The position numbers and the translations under genes were made by a program. The notes beneath the pieces are model-generated. The model was given only the letters and a program-made list of their open reading frames with translations, made no database searches and was not told where the DNA came from. From Cytobacillus eiseniae (GTDB lineage Bacteria > Bacillota > Bacilli > Bacillales > Cytobacillaceae): DNA of 64,000 bases. Every line of letters begins with the position of its first letter. Within the stretch, counting starts at the first letter, position 1. The stretch lies in the NCBI RefSeq assembly GCF_017874625.1, contig NZ_JAGIKZ010000007.1:114231-178230 (forward strand), written 5' to 3'. Shown here one piece after another: positions 56,966 through 64,000 of this stretch.

Positions 56966-57001
56966 AAAAGAGCCGGTATATGCCGGCTCTTTTATTTTTT
57001 T
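56966..57001 (+). terminator. Terminator after the 31-residue peptide gene
   Basis: AAAAGAGCCGG pairs with CCGGCTCTTTT around six bases, followed by ATTTTTTT. Confidence 0.92.
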
Positions 57002-57186
57002 TATGAAAAAATGGTTTTGGCAAATCGTAGCCTTTAACCCAACTAAATTTAAATTAGCAATAAAGTTTATGAAATTAACCTTTTTAAAAATAGTAGTTGG
57101 AAATAAAAGCCTATAGGATCACATTCATAATTTCACATTTTTAGGTGGACAATAACAATAAAAGATCAGTATAGGAAGGGACATAA

Positions 57187-57657
57187 ATGAAAATAAAATA
57201 CTTTTGCATGGCTTTGTTACTGATGACTGCTTTAATGGGCTGCAATCAGAATGAATCAAATGAAAGTGAACTCGCTTTAATTAAAAAGACAAATCCTAGC
57301 CCATTGCTCATTAAAAATAATTCAAGAAATGAATTTGATTTAGTTAAAAGTATTGAAAAGGATATTGAATCGATAAAGGAATTATATGATGTAGCAGTTG
57401 TAAAAGGAAAAGATGACACACTTGTTGCTTATAAAGTTAAACATCTGCAGCGATTTCATATGAAGAAAATTGAAAAGAAAATGAAAAAGATGCTGGAAGA
57501 AAAGTACCCGGACGAGAAATTTACTGTTTCAAGTGATTATAAAATTTTCTTAGAGGCAGTAAAGCTGAATGAAAAAATGAAGGATCCTAATTATTCAGAG
57601 GAAAAGGCAAGTAAAAGATTAAAGGAAATCATTAAATTAAAGAATGAAATGGCTTAG
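57187..57657 (+). CDS. Sporulation lipoprotein, YhcN/YlaJ-like
   Basis: A 156-residue lipoprotein: signal MKIKYFCMALLL, lipobox LMGC with Cys19, and a charged mature part with FDLVKSIEKDIESIKELYDVAVVKGKDD-type sequence (given in part) that resembles the YhcN/YlaJ spore lipoprotein family. It starts ten or so bases before spoVAC, so it belongs to the same operon. In heat-resistance spoVA2mob elements of bacilli a YhcN-type gene is also linked to spoVAC-AD-AE. Confidence 0.72.
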   Translation: MKIKYFCMALLLMTALMGCNQNESNESELALIKKTNPSPLLIKNNSRNEFDLVKSIEKDIESIKELYDVAVVKGKDDTLVAYKVKHLQRFHMKKIEKKMKKMLEEKYPDEKFTVSSDYKIFLEAVKLNEKMKDPNYSEEKASKRLKEIIKLKNEMA

Positions 57658-57672
57658 AAAGGAAGAATGGGA

Positions 57673-58149
57673 ATGGGGAATAAAAAGAAAAATTTAACAC
57701 CAGCCCAACAAAAATACCAAGGACTGCAACAAAAACATGAATTCAAACGCCCAATCTTAAAAAATTGCCTTCGGGCGTTTTGGGTTGGCGGATTGATTTG
57801 CATGTTCGGACAAGCGGTTACTTATTTTTATATATACTTTTTTAATTTTACTGAACAAACAGCTGGTAATCCAACTGTTGCAACAATGGTTTTTTTCTCG
57901 ATGCTGCTTACAGGGTTCGGTGTTTATGATCACCTTGGGCAATTTGCGGGTGCTGGGAGTGCTGTTCCAGTAACAGGGTTTGGAAATGCTGTCATATCTG
58001 CAGCAATTGAGCATCGCACGGAAGGATTTGTCCTTGGTGTGGGTGGAAATATGTTCAAATTGGCAGGATCAGTTATCTTGTTTGGTGTTTTTTCGGCATT
58101 TGTTGTGGCATTAATTAAAACAATTTTAATTACGTGGGGGGTTATCTAA
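57673..58149 (+). CDS. spoVAC: SpoVAC, dipicolinic acid channel component
   Basis: A membrane protein that helps move Ca-dipicolinic acid into the forespore and acts as a mechanosensitive channel in germination. The 158-residue protein has a basic N-terminal stretch and about four spans, with GFGVYDHLGQFAGAGSAVPV and TGFGNAVISAAIEHRTEG as conserved core. The ATG at 57673 has AAAGGAAG seven bases upstream; an ATG two codons earlier is too close. The stop overlaps the spoVAD start (TAATG). Confidence 0.94.
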   Translation: MGNKKKNLTPAQQKYQGLQQKHEFKRPILKNCLRAFWVGGLICMFGQAVTYFYIYFFNFTEQTAGNPTVATMVFFSMLLTGFGVYDHLGQFAGAGSAVPVTGFGNAVISAAIEHRTEGFVLGVGGNMFKLAGSVILFGVFSAFVVALIKTILITWGVI

Positions 58150-59165
58150 TGCTGAAGGGGAAACAATCCTGGGTATTTCCTAATCGCCCTGTCATTACAG
58201 CAACTGGGGTATCTGGCGGCCCTTTTGAAGCAAATGGGAAGCTTGCGGCAGATTTTGATATTCTTCATGATGACTTATGGATGGGGCAGGATTCATATGA
58301 GAAAGCGCATCGAGTATTAATGGAAGAGGCGACTCAAGCTGTTCTACATAAAACCAATTTATTAGAAGAAGATATCCACTTCTTTATCGCTGGTGATCTA
58401 GTCAATCAAATCACACCGACTAGTATGAGTGCGCGAACAAACCAAATTCCATACTTTGGGATTTTTGGCGCATGTTCAACCTCAATGGAAGGATTAGCAT
58501 TGGCTTCCTTTATGATCAATTATCAAGGGGCTAATCATATTTTAACAGGCGCAGCAAGTCATAATGCGGCCATTGAGAAGCAATTCAGATACCCAACAGA
58601 ATATGGAGGACAAAAGCCGCCAACCGCCCAGTGGACAATTACAGGTGCCGGTGTAGCCATCCTCTCTAAAAATGAAGGCCATTCCAATCTACCAGTTACT
58701 ACTTCAGCAACCATTGGAAAAGTTGTGGATATGGGATTAACAGATCCATTTAATATGGGAGGTGCAATGGCGCCAGCTGCAGCGGATACAATCATCGCTC
58801 ATTTTAAGGATTTACAGATAGACCCCTCTTATTATGACCTAATCGTTACAGGTGATTTAGGGGAAATTGGCCAGAGTTCAGCATACGAATTGCTTACAAA
58901 TGCTGGTTTAAAAATTGATCAAGAAAAGTTCCAAGATTGTGGACTCTTAATTTATAAAGAGGATCAGCCAGTGAATGCAGGCGGAAGTGGTGCTGGCTGT
59001 TCAGCAACTGTACTATACGGGCATTTACTTAATCAAATGAAGCTCGGTAAGTATAAAAAAATTCTTGTTGTCGCAACAGGCGCTCTATTATCGCCTTTAA
59101 CATTCCAACAAAATGAAACAATACCTTGTATCGCACATGCAGTATCAATTGAAATGAATAATTAA
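58149..59165 (+). CDS. spoVAD: SpoVAD, dipicolinic acid-binding protein
   Basis: A thiolase-fold protein on the outside of the spore inner membrane that binds dipicolinic acid. The 338-residue protein begins [15 protein letters not shown] and has [16 protein letters not shown], with Cys in the thiolase nucleophile position, and [15 protein letters not shown] near the end. It is coupled to spoVAC by a TAATG overlap. Confidence 0.95.
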   Translation: MLKGKQSWVFPNRPVITATGVSGGPFEANGKLAADFDILHDDLWMGQDSYEKAHRVLMEEATQAVLHKTNLLEEDIHFFIAGDLVNQITPTSMSARTNQIPYFGIFGACSTSMEGLALASFMINYQGANHILTGAASHNAAIEKQFRYPTEYGGQKPPTAQWTITGAGVAILSKNEGHSNLPVTTSATIGKVVDMGLTDPFNMGGAMAPAAADTIIAHFKDLQIDPSYYDLIVTGDLGEIGQSSAYELLTNAGLKIDQEKFQDCGLLIYKEDQPVNAGGSGAGCSATVLYGHLLNQMKLGKYKKILVVATGALLSPLTFQQNETIPCIAHAVSIEMNN

Positions 59166-59181
59166 CAATGGAGGGATAAAG

Positions 59182-59538
59182 ATGTTAGCCATGTTTTTTT
59201 GGGCATTTGTCGTTGGTGGTCTTTTTTGTGTAATAGGGCAGCTGTTATTTGATGTGGCAAAATTAACACCTGGACATACATTAAGCCTTCTTGTTGTGAT
59301 TGGAGCAGTGTTAGATGGTTTTGGATTGTATGAACCGCTCATTGATTTTGCTGGAGCTGGTGCAACGATCCCGATTACAAGCTTTGGAAATTCACTTGTA
59401 CATGGGGCGATGAGTGAAGCGGAAAAGCATGGACTTGTCGGTGTTTTATCTGGAATGTTTGAAGTGACGAGCTCAGGAATTTCAGCAGCCATTGTATTTG
59501 GCTTTATTGGTGCCTTAATTTTTAAACCAAAGGGGTAA
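59182..59538 (+). CDS. spoVAE: SpoVAE (SpoVAEb type)
   Basis: A 118-residue membrane protein with four spans and the repeat-like core [20 protein letters not shown], similar to SpoVAC. GGAGG lies upstream of the ATG. It ends a three-gene spoVA set that lacks spoVAA, AB, AEa and AF, which a complete B. subtilis operon has. The cell therefore probably has a full spoVA operon elsewhere. Confidence 0.93.
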   Translation: MLAMFFWAFVVGGLFCVIGQLLFDVAKLTPGHTLSLLVVIGAVLDGFGLYEPLIDFAGAGATIPITSFGNSLVHGAMSEAEKHGLVGVLSGMFEVTSSGISAAIVFGFIGALIFKPKG

Positions 59539-59573
59539 CTGATTATTTGATTGGATCTATTCATTGTCCTTTC

Positions 59574-59601
59574 ACCATTTCTACAGTCCTTTCATATGAT
59601 A
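59574..59601 (+). promoter_or_regulatory. SigK-type promoter of spoVIF
   Basis: AC (59574-59575), 17 bases, then CATATGATA (59593-59601), a perfect CATA-N3-TA -10 for the late mother-cell factor SigK. It lies about 35 bases before the spoVIF start. spoVIF is mother-cell expressed in B. subtilis. Confidence 0.65.
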
Positions 59602-59634
59602 GAAAGCAGGCTAGGAAAGGGCGTGAATGTTTAA

Positions 59635-59889
59635 ATGGATAATCAATTCTTTAAAAACATTGAGAAGAAAACAGGCGTCAACATGAATGATGTATTTGAA
59701 TTAGCTAGTTCGTTGCAAAATGCAAATTTTAAAGATGAAAAGACGGTTAGAAATGTCATTAGACGTGTATCACAAATTGCGAATAAACCAGTTCCTAAAG
59801 AAACAGAGGATAAAATTGTTAAATCAATTGTGGCTGAAGGCAAGCAACTAGACTTCGGCACAATTGCTCAAATGATTAATAAAAAGTGA
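59635..59889 (+). CDS. spoVIF: Stage VI sporulation protein SpoVIF
   Basis: An 84-residue helical protein needed for proper spore coat assembly in B. subtilis. MDNQFFKNIEKKTGVNMNDV and the LDFGTIAQM segment near the end match SpoVIF (YjcC). A SigK-type promoter is directly upstream. The ribosome site AGGAAAGGG is somewhat far from the ATG. It is convergent with yjcD and followed by a terminator. Confidence 0.93.
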   Translation: MDNQFFKNIEKKTGVNMNDVFELASSLQNANFKDEKTVRNVIRRVSQIANKPVPKETEDKIVKSIVAEGKQLDFGTIAQMINKK

Positions 59890-59935
59890 ATAGCGATTGA
59901 GTGAAAGAATAATGCCATTATCGTAGACCATAAGT

Positions 59936-59982
59936 AATCAGACCAAATCGTGAACGGAGTTGGTCTGATTGCTTTTATTTTT
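59936..59982. terminator. Terminator between convergent spoVIF and yjcD
   Basis: AATCAGACCAA pairs with TTGGTCTGATT around 13 bases. On the plus strand it is followed by GCTTTTATTTTT, which overlaps the last codons of yjcD. Confidence 0.8.
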
Positions 59983-62263
59983 GTAATGGTGATAAAAATC
60001 TTGATGGGTAAGCTTTTTTTCCTCGCCTTTTTTCAGGGATGGAAATGTATAGCTGCTCCATTGCACGTGTTATGGCAACATATATAAGCCTTCTCTCTTC
60101 CTCTAGTGGGGAGAAATCACCATTTCGATAGGCTTCAAGGGCATGATCATGAGGAAGACTCCCATCAACCGAGCTAACGATGTAGACAATCTTATATTCT
60201 AGCCCTTTTGCACGGTGAATGGTACTTAAAGTGATTGCATTCGTATTTTTTTTATTTAGTTGCTTAATTTCTTTATTCATTGCCTTCATATGCTCAGTGT
60301 GCTCAATGAATTCATGAATCGATTTGAAATTTCTTGCAGCGACTTTCAAATCCTTTAGGTCATCAGACCCTTTCTCCATTTTATTTCCTTCATTGCCCCG
60401 CTTTTTAATAAAATCTTGTAGACTAAGTTCTTTTTCGATCGTCTCAATGGCCATCAATGGAGATAGGTGAGTGATCGAACGGATGACAGGTGCCACTTTT
60501 TTTAATTTCTTTTCTTGAAAAGGGAAGCCGGTTTTTATTTCCTTCAAACACTCAAGTAATGTGCAGTCCTTTAAAATGCTCTCTGCCATTATGTCCTTTA
60601 GTAAACCTGGTTTAATAAACAATGCGGGAAAAATATTTTTCATTGCCTCTTTATCGTCTTCATTGACGGATAATTGTAAAAATGACAGCATACATCTGAT
60701 TATAAACCGGTCATAAAAAGATTCAGCATCCTGGTCAATTTTGAATGGGAGGCTTGAATGGGCGAGACGTTCGAAAATGGCTCGGCTCCCCGTATTTGTC
60801 CGGTAGAGGATGGCAAAATCCTTCGGTTCAAAGCCAGCAGTTATTTTTTCTTGAATATCAGTAACAATAGAAGTAGCTTCCTCTTCTTCATCATAAGGAT
60901 AGAAGAAAATTGGTGGCTTTTCATTAGAAAATTGAGCATTCATTTTCTTTGGGCGTCTTTTTTTGTTATGGATAATAATGTCATTTGCAGTTGAAACAAT
61001 TTCATGTGTTGACCGATAATTTTCGTTCAATGTGATCATTTTTGCATTTGGAAAATCTTTTTCAAAATCTAGCAGGTATTGTGGGTCACTCCCGCGAAAT
61101 GCATAAATAGATTGATCGTCATCCCCAACAGCACACACATTTTTTGACTGCGCAGAAAGCATTTTGATTAGCTCATATTGCACTTTGTTCACATCTTGAA
61201 ACTCATCAATTAAGAAGTATTGAAAACGATTTTGATAGAATTCTAGAATCGTCGCATTCCTTTTTAAAAGATGATAACAGCCTGTGAGCATATCATCAAA
61301 ATCGAATAAACCATCATGTTCTTTAGCTTGTTCATATAGTTTATACAGATGGACTGCCTTCTCTTCCCAAGCGGATTCAGGCCTTACTTCTATTGGTGAA
61401 ATAAGAGAATTCTTCCAGAATCCAATTTGCTGCAGTGCGAGGTCATAGGCAAATTCCTTTTCATCTAAATTTAATGTCCTTCCTGCTTGCTTAATAATTT
61501 GCTCACGCTGCCAGCCTCTACTTAATAATTTATCCTGTGTCCATCGATTAGGTTCATGAAAAACAAGCATCCTGTAAAAAAGACTATGAAAGGTTCCAGA
61601 AACAATTTGTTGTATTTGCTGACGGTTCATCAGCGGATAGTTTACTAGTCTTTCTTTCATTTCCTGTGCAGCTTTAGCTGTAAATGTAACGAGCATAATT
61701 GATTTCGGGTCAATGGCTTTTTCCTGGATCATATATGCTGTCCGTGTTGTTAATACTCTTGTTTTTCCACTTCCGGCACCTGCCAAGACGAGTAAGGGGC
61801 CATCTGTATGTGTTACGGCCTTTGTCTGGTTATGATCAAGAATGATATTGCCTTGAGCTAGCTTTGATAAATACTCAGAAGAAAAAGGGAGTATATTTTG
61901 TTTGATCGGTGTGAAAGGGGGAATATTTTTAACTGAATGAGCTTTCTTATAAGGATTCTCTCGTTCCTTCACTGCATTTATTGCACGTGAGTGAGGAATT
62001 CTGAATCCTCCTCGTTCAACATATTCAAAAGGTTCTTGAGGGGGAGTAGGCGTCTCCTCATTGCTATCCTTACACGAATGATCAGTATTCAGAATATGAT
62101 AAAAATGAGGCTCTCCATCAATTCCTAAATAGAATCGAACCTTTTCCTTGCATACAGGGCATTGCAATTGGCCCTTTTTTCCAGCTTCATAAATGGTCTG
62201 AAATCTCTCACGGCTTACTTGCTGAATATAAATAATTGTATTTTGTAATATAGCTGTTTTCAT
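59975..62263 (-). CDS. yjcD: YjcD, UvrD/PcrA-like DNA helicase with N-terminal Cys/His module
   Basis: A 762-residue superfamily 1 helicase. It has Walker A GAGSGKT, DEFQDVN (Walker B), GDDDQSIYAFRG, NYRSTHEIV, STIHRAKGLEYKIV and VAITRAMEQL. Before the helicase core, residues 35-64 hold Cys35-x2-Cys38, His53-Phe-Tyr-His56 and Cys64, a probable zinc site with the same spacing as in CoiA at 39.8 kb. Length matches YjcD of B. subtilis. The biological role is unknown; DNA repair or recombination is likely from the family. Confidence 0.92.
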   Translation of the reverse strand: MKTAILQNTIIYIQQVSRERFQTIYEAGKKGQLQCPVCKEKVRFYLGIDGEPHFYHILNTDHSCKDSNEETPTPPQEPFEYVERGGFRIPHSRAINAVKERENPYKKAHSVKNIPPFTPIKQNILPFSSEYLSKLAQGNIILDHNQTKAVTHTDGPLLVLAGAGSGKTRVLTTRTAYMIQEKAIDPKSIMLVTFTAKAAQEMKERLVNYPLMNRQQIQQIVSGTFHSLFYRMLVFHEPNRWTQDKLLSRGWQREQIIKQAGRTLNLDEKEFAYDLALQQIGFWKNSLISPIEVRPESAWEEKAVHLYKLYEQAKEHDGLFDFDDMLTGCYHLLKRNATILEFYQNRFQYFLIDEFQDVNKVQYELIKMLSAQSKNVCAVGDDDQSIYAFRGSDPQYLLDFEKDFPNAKMITLNENYRSTHEIVSTANDIIIHNKKRRPKKMNAQFSNEKPPIFFYPYDEEEEATSIVTDIQEKITAGFEPKDFAILYRTNTGSRAIFERLAHSSLPFKIDQDAESFYDRFIIRCMLSFLQLSVNEDDKEAMKNIFPALFIKPGLLKDIMAESILKDCTLLECLKEIKTGFPFQEKKLKKVAPVIRSITHLSPLMAIETIEKELSLQDFIKKRGNEGNKMEKGSDDLKDLKVAARNFKSIHEFIEHTEHMKAMNKEIKQLNKKNTNAITLSTIHRAKGLEYKIVYIVSSVDGSLPHDHALEAYRNGDFSPLEEERRLIYVAITRAMEQLYISIPEKRRGKKAYPSRFLSPLQK

Positions 62264-62378
62264 TTTTATTCCTCATTTATTGCAGATTAACGGGCTTCTA
62301 TGCACCACTGATTAAAGTATCATCTTATCATATCAAATATTAGGAGAATCTAAAAGCTTATGATTGGAGGTCGTATTA

Positions 62379-62648
62379 ATGGGCTATATCGCACCGGTTA
62401 CGAATTATCAATATACACAGTATGCGGAGAGAGTAATAAGTAAAAGATATGACCCTTATCGCTTCGTGCCAATTGACCGAATCAAACATCTAGCGAATAG
62501 GCAAGACTTTAATCATCCATTCTTGTTTAAAGATCCCAATCCTCATCAGGAATCGAAAGTTTCAAAAAAGATGTATAAGGAGCAGCCAACTGACAAGATA
62601 TATAGTGAAATAACAGGGAAGGGCAGATATTTCAGTGAGTATGCATAG
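62379..62648 (+). CDS. Hypothetical protein upstream of yjcF
   Basis: An 89-residue hydrophilic protein rich in Tyr, Lys and Pro, beginning MGYIAPVTNYQYTQYAERV. GGAGG precedes the ATG at 62379. It has no signal or membrane segment. The divergent position next to yjcD corresponds to yjcE of B. subtilis, but I cannot confirm similarity. The Tyr/Pro-rich start resembles small spore-related proteins (weak inference). Confidence 0.6.
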   Translation: MGYIAPVTNYQYTQYAERVISKRYDPYRFVPIDRIKHLANRQDFNHPFLFKDPNPHQESKVSKKMYKEQPTDKIYSEITGKGRYFSEYA

Positions 62649-62724
62649 ATTAGATAAGTGTACGAAATCTAGCCTTATCTTTTAAAATAAATGAAAAGGG
62701 AAGCTCATATACTCGCTACCCAAT

Positions 62725-62757
62725 ATAAAAAACTTCTGCCACGATGGGCAGAAGTTT
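62725..62757 (-). terminator. Terminator after yjcF
   Basis: On the minus strand AAACTTCTGCC pairs with GGCAGAAGTTT around six bases and is followed by TTTATATTG. Confidence 0.9.
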
Positions 62758-62759
62758 GC

Positions 62760-63182
62760 TTAGATTAGTTTTTTCATTGTGCGGTGTGGAATTCCTGCGT
62801 CTAAAAACTCTTCTGAAATTATTTCGTAGCCTAGTTTACTATAAAATGGAATCGCATGTGTTTGGGCATTTAGCTTCAATGCTGAGAAGCCTTCATTTTT
62901 TGCGTATGCTTCAATTTTCTCCATGATGGCTTTTCCAGAACCGCTTTTTCGTTCATCAGATAACACACAGATTCTTTCAACTTTCCCAATTCCATCTACT
63001 GTACGGAAACGCCCTGCACCAATAGGTGTATTGTCATTATAAAGAAGAAAATGAACAGCTTTTTCTTCGTATTGATCAATTTCCTCTTCTATTGGAACGT
63101 TCTGCTCATAGACAAATACTTTTTTCCTTATTGAGAAAGCTTCTTCTAACTCTTTCTTACTTGAGACGATTTTTACTTCCAC
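62760..63182 (-). CDS. yjcF: YjcF, GNAT-family acetyltransferase
   Basis: A 140-residue GNAT protein. RICVLSDERKSGSGKAIMEKIEAYA (in part) holds the acetyl-CoA loop, and HFLLYNDNTPIGAGRFR is the preceding strand pair. ALKLNAQTHAIPFYSKLGYE is the typical C-terminal motif. Substrate unknown. It begins three bases after the yjcG stop, so the two genes form an operon, as in B. subtilis. Confidence 0.9.
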   Translation of the reverse strand: MEVKIVSSKKELEEAFSIRKKVFVYEQNVPIEEEIDQYEEKAVHFLLYNDNTPIGAGRFRTVDGIGKVERICVLSDERKSGSGKAIMEKIEAYAKNEGFSALKLNAQTHAIPFYSKLGYEIISEEFLDAGIPHRTMKKLI

Positions 63183-63185
63183 GGC

Positions 63186-63701
63186 TTATTTTTCCTTTCC
63201 AAGACGAAATGTTTCGTAAACAGTCCATGAACCATTTTCTAATTGATATAAAAGGTGGAATCGATCAATAGTTTCCTCATAGTTGAATTGATTCATTCGT
63301 AAAGATCCATATACATCCGAGTGCTCATCGTTCGATAATTGTTGTCCGATTGTTATATGTGGTACAAATGCATATTCTGTACCCTCTGATTCAATTCTCT
63401 TATTAATTTCAAATTGCAGTTCATTCAGCATGTTCGATTCTTCAATTTTAAAATAAATGACATTATTTACTGGTTTAAAGGAGCTAAATTTTCTTGTTGC
63501 TATTTGAAAAGGTTCGAAGTGAGATGAAATCTCATTCAAGACATCTGTAAATTGTTTAATTTGCTCTTCGGTTGCTTCAAAACCTGCTTTGAGTGTAATA
63601 TGTGGGGGAATTAAAGAATAATTTGGGTCATACCGTTTTCGGAATGAATTGGCTTGATCTTGTAAATTCTTTGAGGGGAAAATGACAATACCTAATTTCA
63701 T
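63186..63701 (-). CDS. yjcG: YjcG, 2H phosphoesterase-like protein
   Basis: A 171-residue protein of the 2H phosphoesterase superfamily (2'-5' RNA ligase-like). The two catalytic H-x-T-x motifs are PHITLKAG (His34, Thr36) and PHITIGQQ (His115, Thr117). The fold acts on 2',3'-cyclic or 2',5'-linked phosphodiesters in relatives; the substrate of YjcG is not known. It is the first gene of the yjcG-yjcF unit. Confidence 0.92.
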   Translation of the reverse strand: MKLGIVIFPSKNLQDQANSFRKRYDPNYSLIPPHITLKAGFEATEEQIKQFTDVLNEISSHFEPFQIATRKFSSFKPVNNVIYFKIEESNMLNELQFEINKRIESEGTEYAFVPHITIGQQLSNDEHSDVYGSLRMNQFNYEETIDRFHLLYQLENGSWTVYETFRLGKEK

Positions 63702-63839
63702 AAAATAACCTCCAACATTCAGATTTAATAGAACTACATAAAATTTTCACATGAATTATGTTCGTTTATATACACCATTATAACAAATCTTCCAAAAATA
63801 ATGTAACTGCATCCTAAAATTAATAAAATAAAAGAAACA

Positions 63840-63872
63840 GCACGAAGTTACTATTACTTCGTGCGTTTTTTT
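63840..63872. terminator. Terminator near the right end
   Basis: GCACGAAGT pairs with ACTTCGTGC around seven bases. T residues follow on the plus strand and a weaker T-rich tract on the minus strand. As yjcG points away from it, it most likely ends a minus-strand gene lying beyond the window. Confidence 0.75.
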
Positions 63873-63922
63873 ATTATATAGGAAAATATAAATGTTGTGG
63901 ATACCTTTGCGACAAGTTCTGC

Positions 63923-64000
63923 GTCCAGCTCCAGCGCCTACCCCCTCGAGGTCACAAGCCAATCCTCTAAAGATCGGTAAAGGACACCTTTCCGTGAGGC
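63923..64000. repeat. GTCCAGCT-type intergenic repeat, cut by the window end
   Basis: GTCCAGCTCCAGCGCCTA, then CCCTCGAGGTCACAAGCC, matches the reverse complement of the tandem units at 48298-48544. The block CCTCTAAA to GTGAGGC matches the element at 37813-37979. It continues past position 64000. Confidence 0.7.

Overview
The window is a piece of chromosome from a low-GC, endospore-forming member of the Bacillaceae. Spore coat genes (cotO, cotZ), spore maturation genes (spoVAC-AD-AE, spoVIF), Spx and MecA regulators, a T-box leader and CtsR and FapR operators all point there. From about 4.1 kb to the right end the gene order follows the Bacillus subtilis carAB-argF to yjcG region closely. That synteny supports many of the small-gene names. 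I see no rRNA, tRNA, CRISPR array, prophage or insertion sequence.

Left end (1-3.6 kb): molybdenum cofactor genes moeA-mobB, then ywiC behind a near-ideal Fnr-activated promoter, facing a convergent fnr whose product keeps the Cys ligands of the B. subtilis 4Fe-4S type. This is an anaerobic/nitrate-respiration module. Next (4.1-8.7 kb) is an arginine cluster with ARG-box-like sites: a carA cut down to its N-terminal domain, a full carB and argF. The argCJBD genes that precede carA in B. subtilis are not here. At 8.8-15.9 kb come uppP, yjzC, CtsR-controlled clpB, yjzD, yjaU, yjaV and the competence pair med-comZ. At 16.2-19.6 kb are FapR-controlled fabH-fabF, then the metalloprotease yjaZ.

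Two complete oligopeptide ABC transporters follow (appDFABC, 19.9-25.8 kb; oppABCDF, 28.9-34.8 kb), separated by yjbA and T-box-controlled trpS. The 35.4-45 kb stretch is rich in redox and competence control: yjbC-spx, mecA, cls, coiA, pepF, the RoxS/RsaE small RNA with a Rex-like site, the Spx adaptor spxH, and the truncated hemoglobin yjbI. After that come cwlQ, yjbK, yjbL, the alarmone synthetase sasB, NAD kinase, a pseudouridine synthase, prpE, mgtE, the antiporter yjbQ and fabI (second FapR site). The right end (54.9-64 kb) is sporulation-related (cotO, cotZ, yjcA, a 31-residue Cys/Lys peptide, a lipoprotein plus spoVAC-AD-AE, spoVIF), then the helicase yjcD and the small enzymes yjcF and yjcG.

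Most of the window is conserved core genome. The points that stand out are the domain-truncated carA, two families of intergenic repeats (one with compensatory base changes between tandem copies), the RoxS locus with its Rex-like site, a shared Cys/His module at the N-termini of CoiA and YjcD, and a second-type spoVA cluster. Functions are assigned by recognising protein families and gene order, not by database search.
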